A DNA stretch of 64,000 nucleotides from Oegoconia quadripuncta (taxonomy: Eukaryota; Arthropoda; Insecta; Lepidoptera; Autostichidae). The position numbers and the translations under genes are program-made. Shown here piece after piece: positions 56,201-64,000 of the stretch; the stretch's first letter is position 1, and each line of letters starts with the position of its first letter. Below the pieces are notes generated by a model. The model did not search any database and was not told the DNA's origin. It saw nothing but the letters and a program-made list of their open reading frames with translations. The stretch covers positions 20,300,694 through 20,364,693 of the forward strand of contig OX438758.1 of the NCBI GenBank assembly GCA_949316235.1, written 5' to 3'.

Positions 56201-57724
56201 GCGCCGTGTGGAGTGTGTGGGTGTGGTGCAGTACTGACTCGGGACAGAGGAGGCCGAAGAGCTTGTCGTGGTGTATGGCCTGCGTGAGTACGGCGGCGTC
56301 GTGCGCGTGCGGCAGCAGCATGGGCACCACCTCGCCGGGGAACACGGCGCCGTGGTGCGCCACCACGGGCACGCGGCCTTCCCAGCCAGCCTCCAGCACG
56401 CAGCGCCCGCTCACGGCCACCAGGCTGCCGCCCATGTACTGCACCAAACACTCTTCTATTACATACAATATCCCAAATGGGGTGGTCAGAGATTCCAGAT
56501 TTAAGAATTTAAATTCAGGAAACAACGTTCACCTTATGAAATATGCAGAAATGTCCAATGTGACAGGGGGTGAGTCCATCCTTTACAACATGCAAATTGT
56601 TGTATCATAAATTCATTGTTATGAAGTCAAAACTGATCCAAGCTATGTTACTATTAATATTATGTTTGCTGCAGTGGTAAAGACCTCAGAATTTTATTTC
56701 TGTGTTTCAGAGTCATATAATCAAGTAGATTGCAGTAACGAGAGATAAATAGCAAGATTTGCGCCAATGCACTAGCAAAAGCACAGCTCTTAAAATTTTG
56801 AATGAATAATTGAATGAGTCGTTTCAATCAGCATTTGCAATAAGAGGCTTCCTGTATAATCTAAGGTAGTCCAGAAGAAAACACATGATTTCTTCGGATA
56901 GTTAATTTCATAATGGTTCTACAACATTACTAGAAATGATTCTTTCAGATAGAAAACCTCACCTTACCGTTTCTATTCATTCATGGAACTTCTTTGATTT
57001 TTGCCATCATTAAGAAAATAAAGTACAGTCTAAAAATATTTAAGTGATAAAATATTTTGATGGCGACTGTACCATCAAAGACGGCTCCCAACAGTAGTAA
57101 CAGAACTAATCAGAGTCAGATTTTATTTTGCTGAATACATGCCCCAAGGCACTCTCACTGCGCTGCATCTTATAGCCTCAGAACATTTCACATCATAATT
57201 TCACTTTAACATGCAACCAAGCAGCCATGAGGGATCATTTTATACTTTTAATGAAAATTATAATATAAAAGGAACTTAGGTAATTGTATATTTATGACAC
57301 TGGGGTTATCATTACTACAACTAAGGTTATCAGGAGATTACTAACCGAATGTGAGGCAGCAAGTGATATGTCAAACTGTTCCGCTTCCTCGTCCTCCTCA
57401 GACTCAGTGTCTGCCAGGTCTTCCCCCGGCTCGCCGTCGCTCCCACCGCCTGGCCCTCCACCGTCTCCGGGGCCCACAGCTCCGTTGTCGTCGCCTTCAT
57501 CGTCTGTAATAAAAAACTATTATTTACATATTGCATAGCCCGTAAATACTTTATATTTGTTTCGATATCCAAGAGGAGAAGGAGGAAAGAAATAGTGGAA
57601 TGAATGAATTATAACAATACACAAATTGGGTTGCGCCAATGTATCTAATACGCAGTGTAGTGTTTAGAATGCTTAGGGTGTGATGGATGAGCCAGATTGC
57701 AGCTTACTTACTGTTATCGTTCAT
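47211..57724 (-). CDS. Crbn: Cereblon (CRL4 substrate receptor), ten exons
   Basis: Substrate receptor of the CUL4-DDB1 ubiquitin ligase. Exons: 57712-57724 (ATG), 57346-57503 (acidic, ends 'FDISLAASHS'), 56239-56438 ('YMGGSLVAV'), 55251-55436, 54480-54584 ('VRVLPEVQPGDPL'), 52905-53029 ('TTWPQFVYDIFDYR'), 52179-52318 ('LPEEPVSLSFWVASNLAL'), 48479-48587, 48241-48385 and 47211-47436. All phases agree; 468 residues with the first copy of each repeated unit (human 442). A LON-like domain spans roughly residues 58-309, then the zinc-binding CULT domain: Cys pairs 317/320 and 384/387 and the Trp cage W373, W379, W393 in 'FSWFPGYTWTITLCASC'. The C-terminal tail is Ser-Pro-rich. Exon 4's donor and most of exon 7 are expanded into tandem arrays. 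Confidence 0.93.
47221..47345 (-). repeat. Crbn: Ser-Pro-coding low-complexity tract in the CRBN last exon
   Basis: G-rich on the plus strand ('ggggacggggacggggac'), it encodes repeated Ser-Pro dipeptides with a few Pro/Ala/Arg near the CRBN C-terminus. The tail then reads 'EPLDALR' and stops. Human CRBN has no such tract after 'FWGLTRSAL'; this one follows the equivalent 'FYGLCRNYV'. Confidence 0.85.
47578..47612 (-). mobile_element. SINE family 2 tail scrap
   Basis: 'atttcggacacttacacca' next to a (taaa)n run is the reverse of the SINE 2 3' end. It lies in CRBN intron 9, followed at about 47675-47735 by one end of the 4170-family MITE. Confidence 0.5.
48697..50275 (-). mobile_element. RTE-clade LINE, degraded fragment
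   Basis: Minus-strand readings follow an RTE-type reverse transcriptase from fingers to C-terminus in several frames: 'KGYFERLINEENDWSGG' near 49950, 'MVFIDLEKSYVRIPRKVLWW' at 49605-49665, 'SSCSNFRYLGSLLQNDG'-like sequence near 49180, then 'ECWAIKETDESRIHVAKMRM' and 'SLKVAPITEKLRSNRFAWFG' at 48790-49010. Frameshifts and a missing catalytic 'FADD' segment show it is dead. It lies in CRBN intron 7, same orientation as the gene. Confidence 0.82.
50340..50460 (+). mobile_element. LINE 3'-end scrap
   Basis: 'ggcctttgtccagcagtggc' and 'ggctgatatgatgatgatga' form the usual 3' terminus of L2-like LINEs in Lepidoptera. It is followed at about 50451 by the opening of another interspersed repeat ('aaatgcgaaagtttgtgtgt'). 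Confidence 0.5.
50884..52289 (-). repeat. Crbn: Eight-copy tandem array of the CRBN exon 7 core, 178-bp unit
   Basis: The landmark 'ctaggggacagtgcgatgag' recurs at 50884, 51074, 51252, 51430, 51608, 51786, 51964 and 52142: spacing 178 bp except the first, 190 (two extra 6-bp units). Each unit holds the last 111 nt of exon 7 (37 codons, 'SFWVASNLALSARDRLALF' onward to 'EVRFISR'), the donor 'gtctgt', 60-odd bp of intron, and a 'caggta' hexamer run. On the minus strand that run reads as a pyrimidine-containing 3' splice site ending 'ctgtag' exactly before the next TCG codon. Exon-core copies: 50921-51031, 51111-51221, 51289-51399, 51467-51577, 51645-51755, 51823-51933, 52001-52111 and 52179-52289. 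Copies look identical by eye. Confidence 0.95.
52179..52318 (-). CDS. Crbn: CRBN exon 7 (original copy)
   Basis: It starts after acceptor 'gatcgttcgcag', phase 1 from exon 6, and reads 'DKLPEEPVSLSFWVASNLAL' onward to 'MEVRFISR'. It corresponds to the human '[20 protein letters not shown]' region at the end of the LON domain. It is the only copy with the first 29 nt of the exon; the seven downstream copies begin at the TCG codon. Confidence 0.9.
54661..55263 (-). repeat. Crbn: Fourteen-copy 45-bp array of the CRBN exon 4 donor
   Basis: 'cacctggcg' recurs at 54661, 54706, 54751, 54797, 54842, 54887, 54933, 54978, 55023, 55068, 55113, 55158, 55203 and 55248. On the minus strand every unit ends an exon ('CCACCTCTACGCCAG') and continues with GT: ten units have donor GTGCGT, four GTGCGG. 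Spacing is 45 bp except two 46-bp steps (54751-54797 and 54887-54933) where 'gggcaccgcg' is replaced by a C-run. From the 5'-most donor (exon end 55251), the first eight donors keep the frame and each adds 15 residues of the type 'CVTRCRAVPGHLYAR'; the remaining six shift it. The spacer before exon 5 is the short tail 54585-54660. Confidence 0.95.
55681..55790 (+). mobile_element. Jockey-like LINE 3' terminus
   Basis: 'ttcgagtttcttgcttgttc', 'ttgcattttgaacaagca' and 'aaaataaagcatttttgact' match the 3' UTR of the element at 36448-37196, in opposite orientation. It is a severely 5'-truncated copy in CRBN intron 3. Confidence 0.75.
56520..57345. other. CRBN intron 2, no further feature
   Basis: AT-rich intron sequence between exon 3 (ending 56438) and exon 2 (57346). 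No repeat family could be assigned and no extra exon is supported. Confidence 0.4.
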
Positions 57725-59039
57725 TATCCTTCGCAGTAATTCTCTCAGCAACGAAATTTTGAAGCTTTTGTTGTTCGGATTATTCGATAAAGAGGATAAA
57801 GATCGCCCGAAATAAATAAAATAAAATTGGATTGAACGCTTGCTCCAACTTTCTGTTTAGATTAGTTTACAAATATAGCTAGTGAGCAAATATTTGTCAG
57901 ACATAATCAGAAAATTAATTTAAAATGTTTCGTTAACTTCTAATACTTAAATTCCTGTTCTGAGATAACTGGGAAACAATTAGTTAATTATATTTTAGTT
58001 GGAGTGTTTTAGTATTCATATATTTTTCTATAATATTATTTAATTTAAATATTACCGGATTCCATAACAAACCTTCTAAACACACACGAAGAAACTTGTT
58101 CCAAATGAAATGCGAACTAATATGCTTGCCTTGAACCGTACCGAATTTAGCTCGTGTAACTGAAGTTTCTGAATCTTTTATTTTCATAGATTATTAACCT
58201 CACTCAAAACTACACTTACTTTTTTTCAATGCATGAGCGTTGTCAAATATGCAAAGTAACTGAAGTTACGTGAAGGCTAAGCTCGGTGGTATCAGTTTAC
58301 CAGTTCATATCCTGTGGAAATGTATCAACATCTGGGGACATGGAAATCTGTGATTAATTTGCATCGTATTTTTCATCCGTTTATTGTCATAAGGAAGACA
58401 GACAAAATATGGCTAATTAGAGCCAATGCCTGATAGCTGAATCACGGGATTGCAGGAAGGGCGTGTTTTTCCACCGGTTCTTAGCACTAATTGCGGTGTC
58501 TACAAGGGCGATTACTATATGTCCTATCACACATCCATGATTCGTAAAACGAATGGGTAGACCTATGCAATGAATAAACTTTCAAAAACGGAAACTTTTG
58601 AATGCGAACTTGAAACGGTAATTTTTTTGAATAAAGCGATTGTCTTAAAAATTGTATCCCTAAGCGTAAACTCTAGACTCTACGCAAAAATATCTCCACA
58701 AGAAGGCCCCGCCCCGAAGGCGACACCGTGACCAATTATTTTGCTGTGTGTTCCTTAAACGTATACCTAATATTTTTTCAGTAGATTTTAGTTAGTACTG
58801 TGTAGAATAAAACACCAGACGCGTTTTGTAGTTCAATGAGCTGTCACTTCTGTGTTGATATCATGATTCGGAACACAGCGAATCACACACTTTGTACGAG
58901 CGAGGACTTTTTTTAATCTGTGGTATAACTTTCATGTACGAAGCACGTCTTGTGAGTCTGCAGCAATTTAGATAAAAATATCGAATTGATTCTGAGAAAT
59001 GTGATCAAACAGTGCATTATTTCGTTCAATTACATCAAA
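57725..59039. promoter_or_regulatory. Divergent intergenic region, CRBN / TMEM131-like
   Basis: The 1.3 kb separates the CRBN ATG (minus, 57724) from the TMEM131-like ATG (plus, 59040). No TATA box or motif can be assigned with confidence. Near the CRBN start the frame is open upstream of the chosen ATG without another ATG, consistent with a 5' UTR. Confidence 0.35.
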
Positions 59040-61188
59040 ATGTGTCGTAAAGCTGTGTGGTATTACGTTTTCGTATTGACTTTACTAGATATATCGCTCA
59101 ACACAAAACTGACAGCGCAAGGAAAGACCCATGGTAAAATCGATTTCTTTTCATTAAAAACGTTTCTTTGAATAAGTTTCGACTTACAAATTCCAAGCCA
59201 ACAGGCCGTATCTTTATCCTCCAGTTTTATAGAATAAGATTGCGGTACCTACCCGCAAGAATTTGTAGAATTCTCACACTGTCCGCTAGGGTAGCGTACG
59301 GCGCGATGTTATTTTAGATCGGGGCCGCAGCAGACTTGTTTGTCGTTTTCTTTTGGATAGATGGTATTTTGGTCGAGATAGATCGAATGCGATTTGGGCC
59401 GGGTGGCCGCGTCGGAGGCGCAGTGCAGCAGGTTGCATGCGGTCGCGGGCAGCTGAGCGGTGCAATGCGCAGCCGCCGTCCTCGGTTCCAAACGGTCGCC
59501 AGATGTGCGCAATGTGCGCTCCTGTCTCACCACCCGCGGCTCCCTCGCTCATAACATCTTCCCATAATAAAATAAATAAGGAATTCAAATAATAAATAGG
59601 CACCTTATTGATTGAGATATTGCATTCAAGTGAAGTGTGTACTCTATCATCTCATATGTTTCTTTACAGATGTCACCTTGCATGAAACTCTTGCAGAGGG
59701 CGTCACCTATCAGGTTGGTTTTTCATGGAATTTGTTTAATTAGTAAGCAATTTTACAACTGGTTCAATAAATAACTCAGGGCTGGCACCTGATTATAATT
59801 TTTTCTTAACTTATTGTGGTGAACCACTCCTCAAGCGAAGCTGAATCCTTAGTTGGAGTCTGCCCCAGACATACTCCAACTTGTCTATCGACCATTGTTA
59901 AAAGTTCAATAATTCTATCTATGCTTTCAAATAACTATATCATTTTATTGTTAATCAGTATATAGGCCATGAAAATAAAAATATTTATTGATAAATTTAA
60001 ATTTAGGAAGTGTTGAACAGGTAACAGATTTCATAAGGTTACATTGCCTCTGAGCAATCAGACAAGTGGAACGCAGGATACGTCAATCAATAGCAACAAA
60101 CAAATTCTCATTGAGTCATCTATGGAAATTCAAATTCTTGGGTTACATTTGATTGTTATATATGACAGTATTACAGCTTACTGAAGTGAACATAGTTGCA
60201 CAAGTGTATTTGATTGTATCAATTGATCCATTTTTAGGCAGCAATATTGATATATCTAAAATACAATCCCCTGTTAACATGTTCGTATACATTGAACATC
60301 TATAGATGTTATAATAATAAAAGTTCTATTGTGTCTGGTAAAGAGTTAATGATTATATTAAATTTGTCCAGAAATAAAAAACACTACAATTTTCACTAGT
60401 TCGCACACTAGGATTCCCTGTTTTGTGAGAACTAGTCTGTTTATATTGAATAATTTTGTAATAAGTAAATATTTCATTTGTATGTACAGTCGACTGGAAA
60501 TCAGTACACCTTGGGTAATTCCAAATCAATTATGCAGCTTTATTTCGAACCAAAATCTTATGGGTACCAATGTTTGAGACATTTGTAATTTAATTTGCGA
60601 CCATACAACCGGACTCTGGCAGAAATGGTGATCGCAATATCTACAAGATGATTGCCAGAAAATAAAAATTGAAGTTGAATTAACTTCCCAAAGCAATTTA
60701 ACTTTCTTTAGTTAATAATATAATATAGACTTAGGACTAAATGGACCGATCCATACTGGGCGACATTTGTCCCTTAGTGAATAAGCAGCTTAACGCGTGC
60801 ATTTGTAACGCTCCTGGTACCACAAAGATATATTTATCACCATAGGTTTTTTCGGGGTGGCTATCCGCGCCTTGGCATATAGTATAGTGCTTGTTTTGGA
60901 TGGTAGTTGTGATTATTATCAGATCGGTCACTTGGCCGCTTCTCCAGTTAGTTGCGAGTGTGTAGTGATGGTGGGATTGTCGGTCAGGAATGGGGCAACT
61001 CTGCGGGGAGCAGCAACATTGCGGCCCCGGTGCGGATGGAGCCGGAATCGCTGGTGCTCGGTCGTGTGCCGCTGACTGAGCCGCGCGCGGTCGCCGTAAC
61101 CCTCTTCAACCTCGCCAACGCCACGCTGCACCTCGCCTCCATCACCGGTACCACGCCAGATTTCCACTCCTCCTTCTTCGACACCAAG
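59040..61188 (+). CDS. TMEM131-like membrane protein (5' part, three exons)
   Basis: Exons: 59040-59133 (ATG; hydrophobic 'VWYYVFVLTLLDISLN', a likely signal peptide), 59670-59713 ('DVTLHETLAEGVTYQ') and 60988-61188 (67 codons). Phases 1 and 0 agree and the frame is open. Exon 3 reads 'RMEPESLVLGRVPLTEPRAV', 'LFNLANATLHLASITGTTPD' and 'FHSSFFDTK', matching the first ASH/PapD-like repeat of TMEM131 ('F.P..LDFG..PVG.P....V.L.NPS....L.S...TT..FHASFF'). In animals TMEM131 acts in the ER-Golgi in collagen secretion. The rest of the gene (usually over 1,000 residues) is not visible up to 64000 and presumably lies beyond. Confidence 0.65.
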
Positions 61189-63288
61189 GTACTATGAACA
61201 CCACTTGATTACTGCAGACGTGATAATAGTAGCAAGCCAAACATGTAACTTAGTAAGCTACATGCTCTTTTCAAGTTCATAATTTGATATCCCACAAAAA
61301 TTATAACTGATTCCTTGATGTTTCCTCATACGTCAAAACCTAAGCAGGACTAAGACTTTTATATGGAAAGCGACTTCACTATTTATTCCTTATGTTCGGT
61401 CTGCTACTATTTATATATTATATTTATGACTTTTCTCTTGCATTTCTGTACTACAGATTTAACAGCTAACTCCATATATGTTTCATCATACAAACTTTTA
61501 CTAGGAGAATCCACTATACTGCTCTGCTTCAACAAACAAGTTAATTAACTTTACATAATATTCTAAAATCCAATTCATGTACACATAATTAATAACGCTA
61601 TTCTATCTACAATTGGGGTTCAACCCCTTACTCCGTGTTACAGAATTTGAGGTTACTTCTGCTCAACTTTACATATTGGCCCAGTAACATCTATTTGCCT
61701 TTGTCGCTCAATGTAAATGTTAGCTTTACAAAACGGAGTTAGCGGATTCGATTCTCAGTTGGGTAATCATTTTACTGCCTCCCTACGGGCGAGGAAGGTC
61801 GCCCCGCGGTTTTAGTGGGTATACCTCCCGATAGGGAGGGGAGTCCCACATAACCGTCACGCCGTGCGCCAGTCAAAAAAACAGCCACCAAGCAGCAAAG
61901 TCGATAGAATTATTGTGTTCGGACTGTTTGAGATAAAAGTCTCCCCCTTCGGCCTCATGTGTGACTAAGGTCAATCTAGTCAATCAAATCTAAGAACTAT
62001 AGAATGAAGAGAAAACAAAATCTTTATTGTTTTAAATGTGGTGGATACAGGTCATGTTTTTATTTCTAAATAATATACAATCACACTTAACCATTACTGG
62101 TATACCATAATAATAGGAAGTAAATTAATCAATTATTCCAGCACACAATATTATAAAAAATATTCAATTTCTACATAACGTTATTAATGTCATACATATC
62201 ACCATGTCACTTATAATTAATCAACATTTAATTAATAAGCTATTCAACCGAATAAAAGCATTTGCTTCCGAGCCAAGCCTTTATACGTTTGCGGAATAAT
62301 TTTCGTGGGAGTTTTTGGAATATTACTAGTTCAAATAGATACCTACAGGGCAATGGGAAAATATTCAACTTTTTAAACAGTGGTCTATAGCCACGTTACT
62401 ATGCAGCCGTTCACGTCATAAGGGAGCCCAGTGTCCAGCTGTGTGTGCGGCTACTGTTCGTCTCTATCTAGTGACGATTATATTCCAATTACACACCGCG
62501 TACAAATGATAACAACGTGCAGAGGTAATTAATAGCTTGTCTGACGAGTGACGACGCCACATTATGTGATAATGTGCTGTCGTGGTGCCTTGAATGAACG
62601 GTTATTTAGCTATTACATAATCACCTCTGTCGAATTGTGGGATTTTAGTGGGGTGCCTAGGTTTTCAGAGTAGGGCAAGTCCTAGTAAAGTTTGATGAAT
62701 GATTTGTGCTTTTTACACAGTTAATGAAATTAAATACATTTTGTTGTCTTTCTGTTCCTTCTGTAGGGTCGTATGCAAGTCCTGTACTGTTTAAAGATCA
62801 ATAAAGTTTGAAGTTGATATTCCTGATCCAGTATCTTATTAAGGCAAAGGCATGCCGGGCATTTGGGCTTATATCAAGGTACCGCCACAGCCTTACACGT
62901 CCCCACTGTTGAGAGACTGGGAAAGGCCATAATCCACTAAGGGGGCCCCGTGAGTCACTGTTCTTAAGCCTTCAATTGAAAACAAACGGGATCGATTATT
63001 TAACATGTGCTTCAAAGCACGGAAACATTCGTATTAAAATTACCACTAGTCGTCACCCATCCAAGGACTGACAACGCCGGACATTGCTTAACTTTGCTAA
63101 TCGAAAACTAATCTAAGCGACTGCGCCATGAGTGATTTAGTTTAATATTAATTTATTATAGATAATAATACAACAAGAAAAAGTGGGACATACTGAAGGT
63201 ACAGCTGGAACTGTCAGACGGCAGGTTTAGAATAGATGGTGGCAGCTTCCCAGGGCGGATGCAGACAATTGGTGGTTGCACCATGATG
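61189..63288 (+). other. TMEM131-like intron 3 with repeat scraps
   Basis: No next exon was found. Contents: a SINE 3 relative at 61692-61990 that is itself split by a GC-rich repeat piece at about 61773-61880 ('gggcgaggaaggtcgcccc'), and a family D repeat at about 62830-63128. The rest is featureless AT-rich DNA. Confidence 0.4.
62830..63128 (+). repeat. Dispersed repeat, family D, long copy
   Basis: It shares 'cacccatccaaggactgac', 'cattgcttaactttgctaat' and 'gcgactgcgccatgag' with 5689-5766 and 34430-34505. The left part ('cttacacgtccccactgttg') parallels 5487-5560 loosely. Confidence 0.5.
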
Positions 63289-63540
63289 ACCTGTTTGGTG
63301 TGGTGCTTAGAAACCCAGATTGCTATATTAAAAGGTCGCGGGTTCGAATCCCTTTAGGGGCATATGTTTGTATGATGAATACGGACACGTGTACCTGAGA
63401 TATGGATGTTTTCATTTATATTATGCAAATATTTACAAAAAAAACATTTGTGTAGTATATCAACCATCTGGTATTCATAATACAAGCCTAGTGCTTAGTG
63501 TGGAACTAGATGGCGCTGTGTGTATGTTCAAGGACATAAT
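63289..63540 (+). mobile_element. SINE family 1, near-complete
   Basis: Pol III-type B box 'ggttcgaatccctttagggg' followed by the family body 'catatgtttgtatgatgaat', 'gtagtatatcaaccatctgg' and 'gtggaactagatggcgctgt'. It closely matches 12463-12712. Confidence 0.8.
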
Positions 63541-63818
63541 ATTTACCATCCGTAGTTTTGACTGTTGGTTTGCTTATAAATTGCTTTTGTATGCATTGTG
63601 TCCTGCTCTATACAATGTGGTGTGTTATCGCACACGTTATCGCTGCGACAGGAAGCGGTCCGCGCGCTCCCGGCCCGAGGACAACCACCTCGTCAGCTAT
63701 TACTGCCCACTTGACACTTGCTGATAACCTCATATTTAAAGATCCTGACTTACCTGTTCATTCCTGTCACGACAGAGCTACCAGTAATATTGCTTGCGTA
63801 GAGATGAGACATAGTTGA

Positions 63819-64000
63819 TGACCGATTGGTGTAGTGGATAGTGATCCTGATGGTTGCGGATTCGAATCCCGTGAGGGGTAATGATCTTGTGATGAATACG
63901 AACATTTCTTTCCGAGTTATGGATGTTATTATAAACATACTCGTATATGTATATTTATCCGTTATCTAGCATCCATAATACAAACTTTGCTTAGTTTGGG
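63819..64000 (+). mobile_element. SINE family 2, cut by the window edge
   Basis: 'accgattggtgtagtggata' and 'ggattcgaatcccgtgaggg' give clear A- and B-box positions, followed by 'gatgaatacgaacatttctt' and 'acaaactttgcttagtttgg' up to the end of the window. It matches 35259-35480. Confidence 0.8.

Noticed and set aside
59286..59603. Overlapping ORFs on both strands between the TMEM131-like exons 1 and 2
   Set aside because: GC-rich patch without recognisable motifs or compatible splice sites; the opposing ORFs are mutual shadows.

Overview
The window looks like nuclear DNA of an insect, most likely a moth or butterfly (Lepidoptera). It is AT-rich, its genes are split into short GC-rich exons with consensus GT/AG junctions, and it is full of repeat types typical of lepidopteran genomes: tRNA-headed SINEs, RTE, Jockey-like and CR1-like LINE remnants, short inverted-repeat MITEs, a BEL/Pao LTR element and a Mutator-like relic. 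No prokaryotic features are present. All gene names come from protein motifs and splice-phase consistency that I read by eye; no database search was possible.

Layout. (1) 1-30293, minus strand: the first three coding exons (30189-30293, 12785-12910, 6437-6709) of a kinesin-2 motor like KIF3B/Klp68D; the rest of the gene lies off the left edge. Its very long first intron holds a complete but internally deleted BEL/Pao element (20996-23669), a Mutator-like pseudogene (26046-28082), a 241-bp tandem array and an orphan in-phase exon (17119-17235). (2) 31052-38607, plus strand: a seven-exon VPS26C (DSCR3) orthologue, head-to-head with the kinesin gene. VPS26C is the arrestin-like subunit of the Retriever endosomal recycling complex. 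(3) 41457-43956, plus strand: a small DUF4817-type helix-turn-helix protein gene. (4) 47211-57724, minus strand: a ten-exon cereblon (CRBN) orthologue, the substrate receptor of the CRL4 ubiquitin ligase. (5) 59040-61188, plus strand: the first three exons of a gene resembling TMEM131, head-to-head with CRBN and running off the right side.

The most unusual material is in CRBN. The last 111 nt of exon 7, with its donor and a usable-looking acceptor, is present eight times in a tandem array with a 178-bp period (50884-52289). The 5' splice site of exon 4 is repeated 14 times in a 45-bp array (54661-55263). In both arrays the added coding unit is a multiple of three, so alternative splicing could add 37- or 15-residue blocks without breaking the frame. 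Coding-sequence tandem tracts also occur in the neighbours: glycine-rich G-tracts in VPS26C exons 4 and 5 (exon 4 carries a net +1 frameshift), a Gly/Arg tract in the DUF4817 gene and a Ser-Pro tract at the CRBN C-terminus. An 11-bp minisatellite abuts the acceptor of VPS26C exon 6. Together these mark a roughly 24-kb zone of exon-associated tandem-repeat growth, unless part of it is assembly error.

The genes do not form an operon. VPS26C (endosomal sorting), CRBN (ubiquitin ligase receptor), kinesin-2 (ciliary and axonal transport) and the TMEM131-like protein (secretory pathway) are linked only by position, as two divergent pairs that may share promoters.
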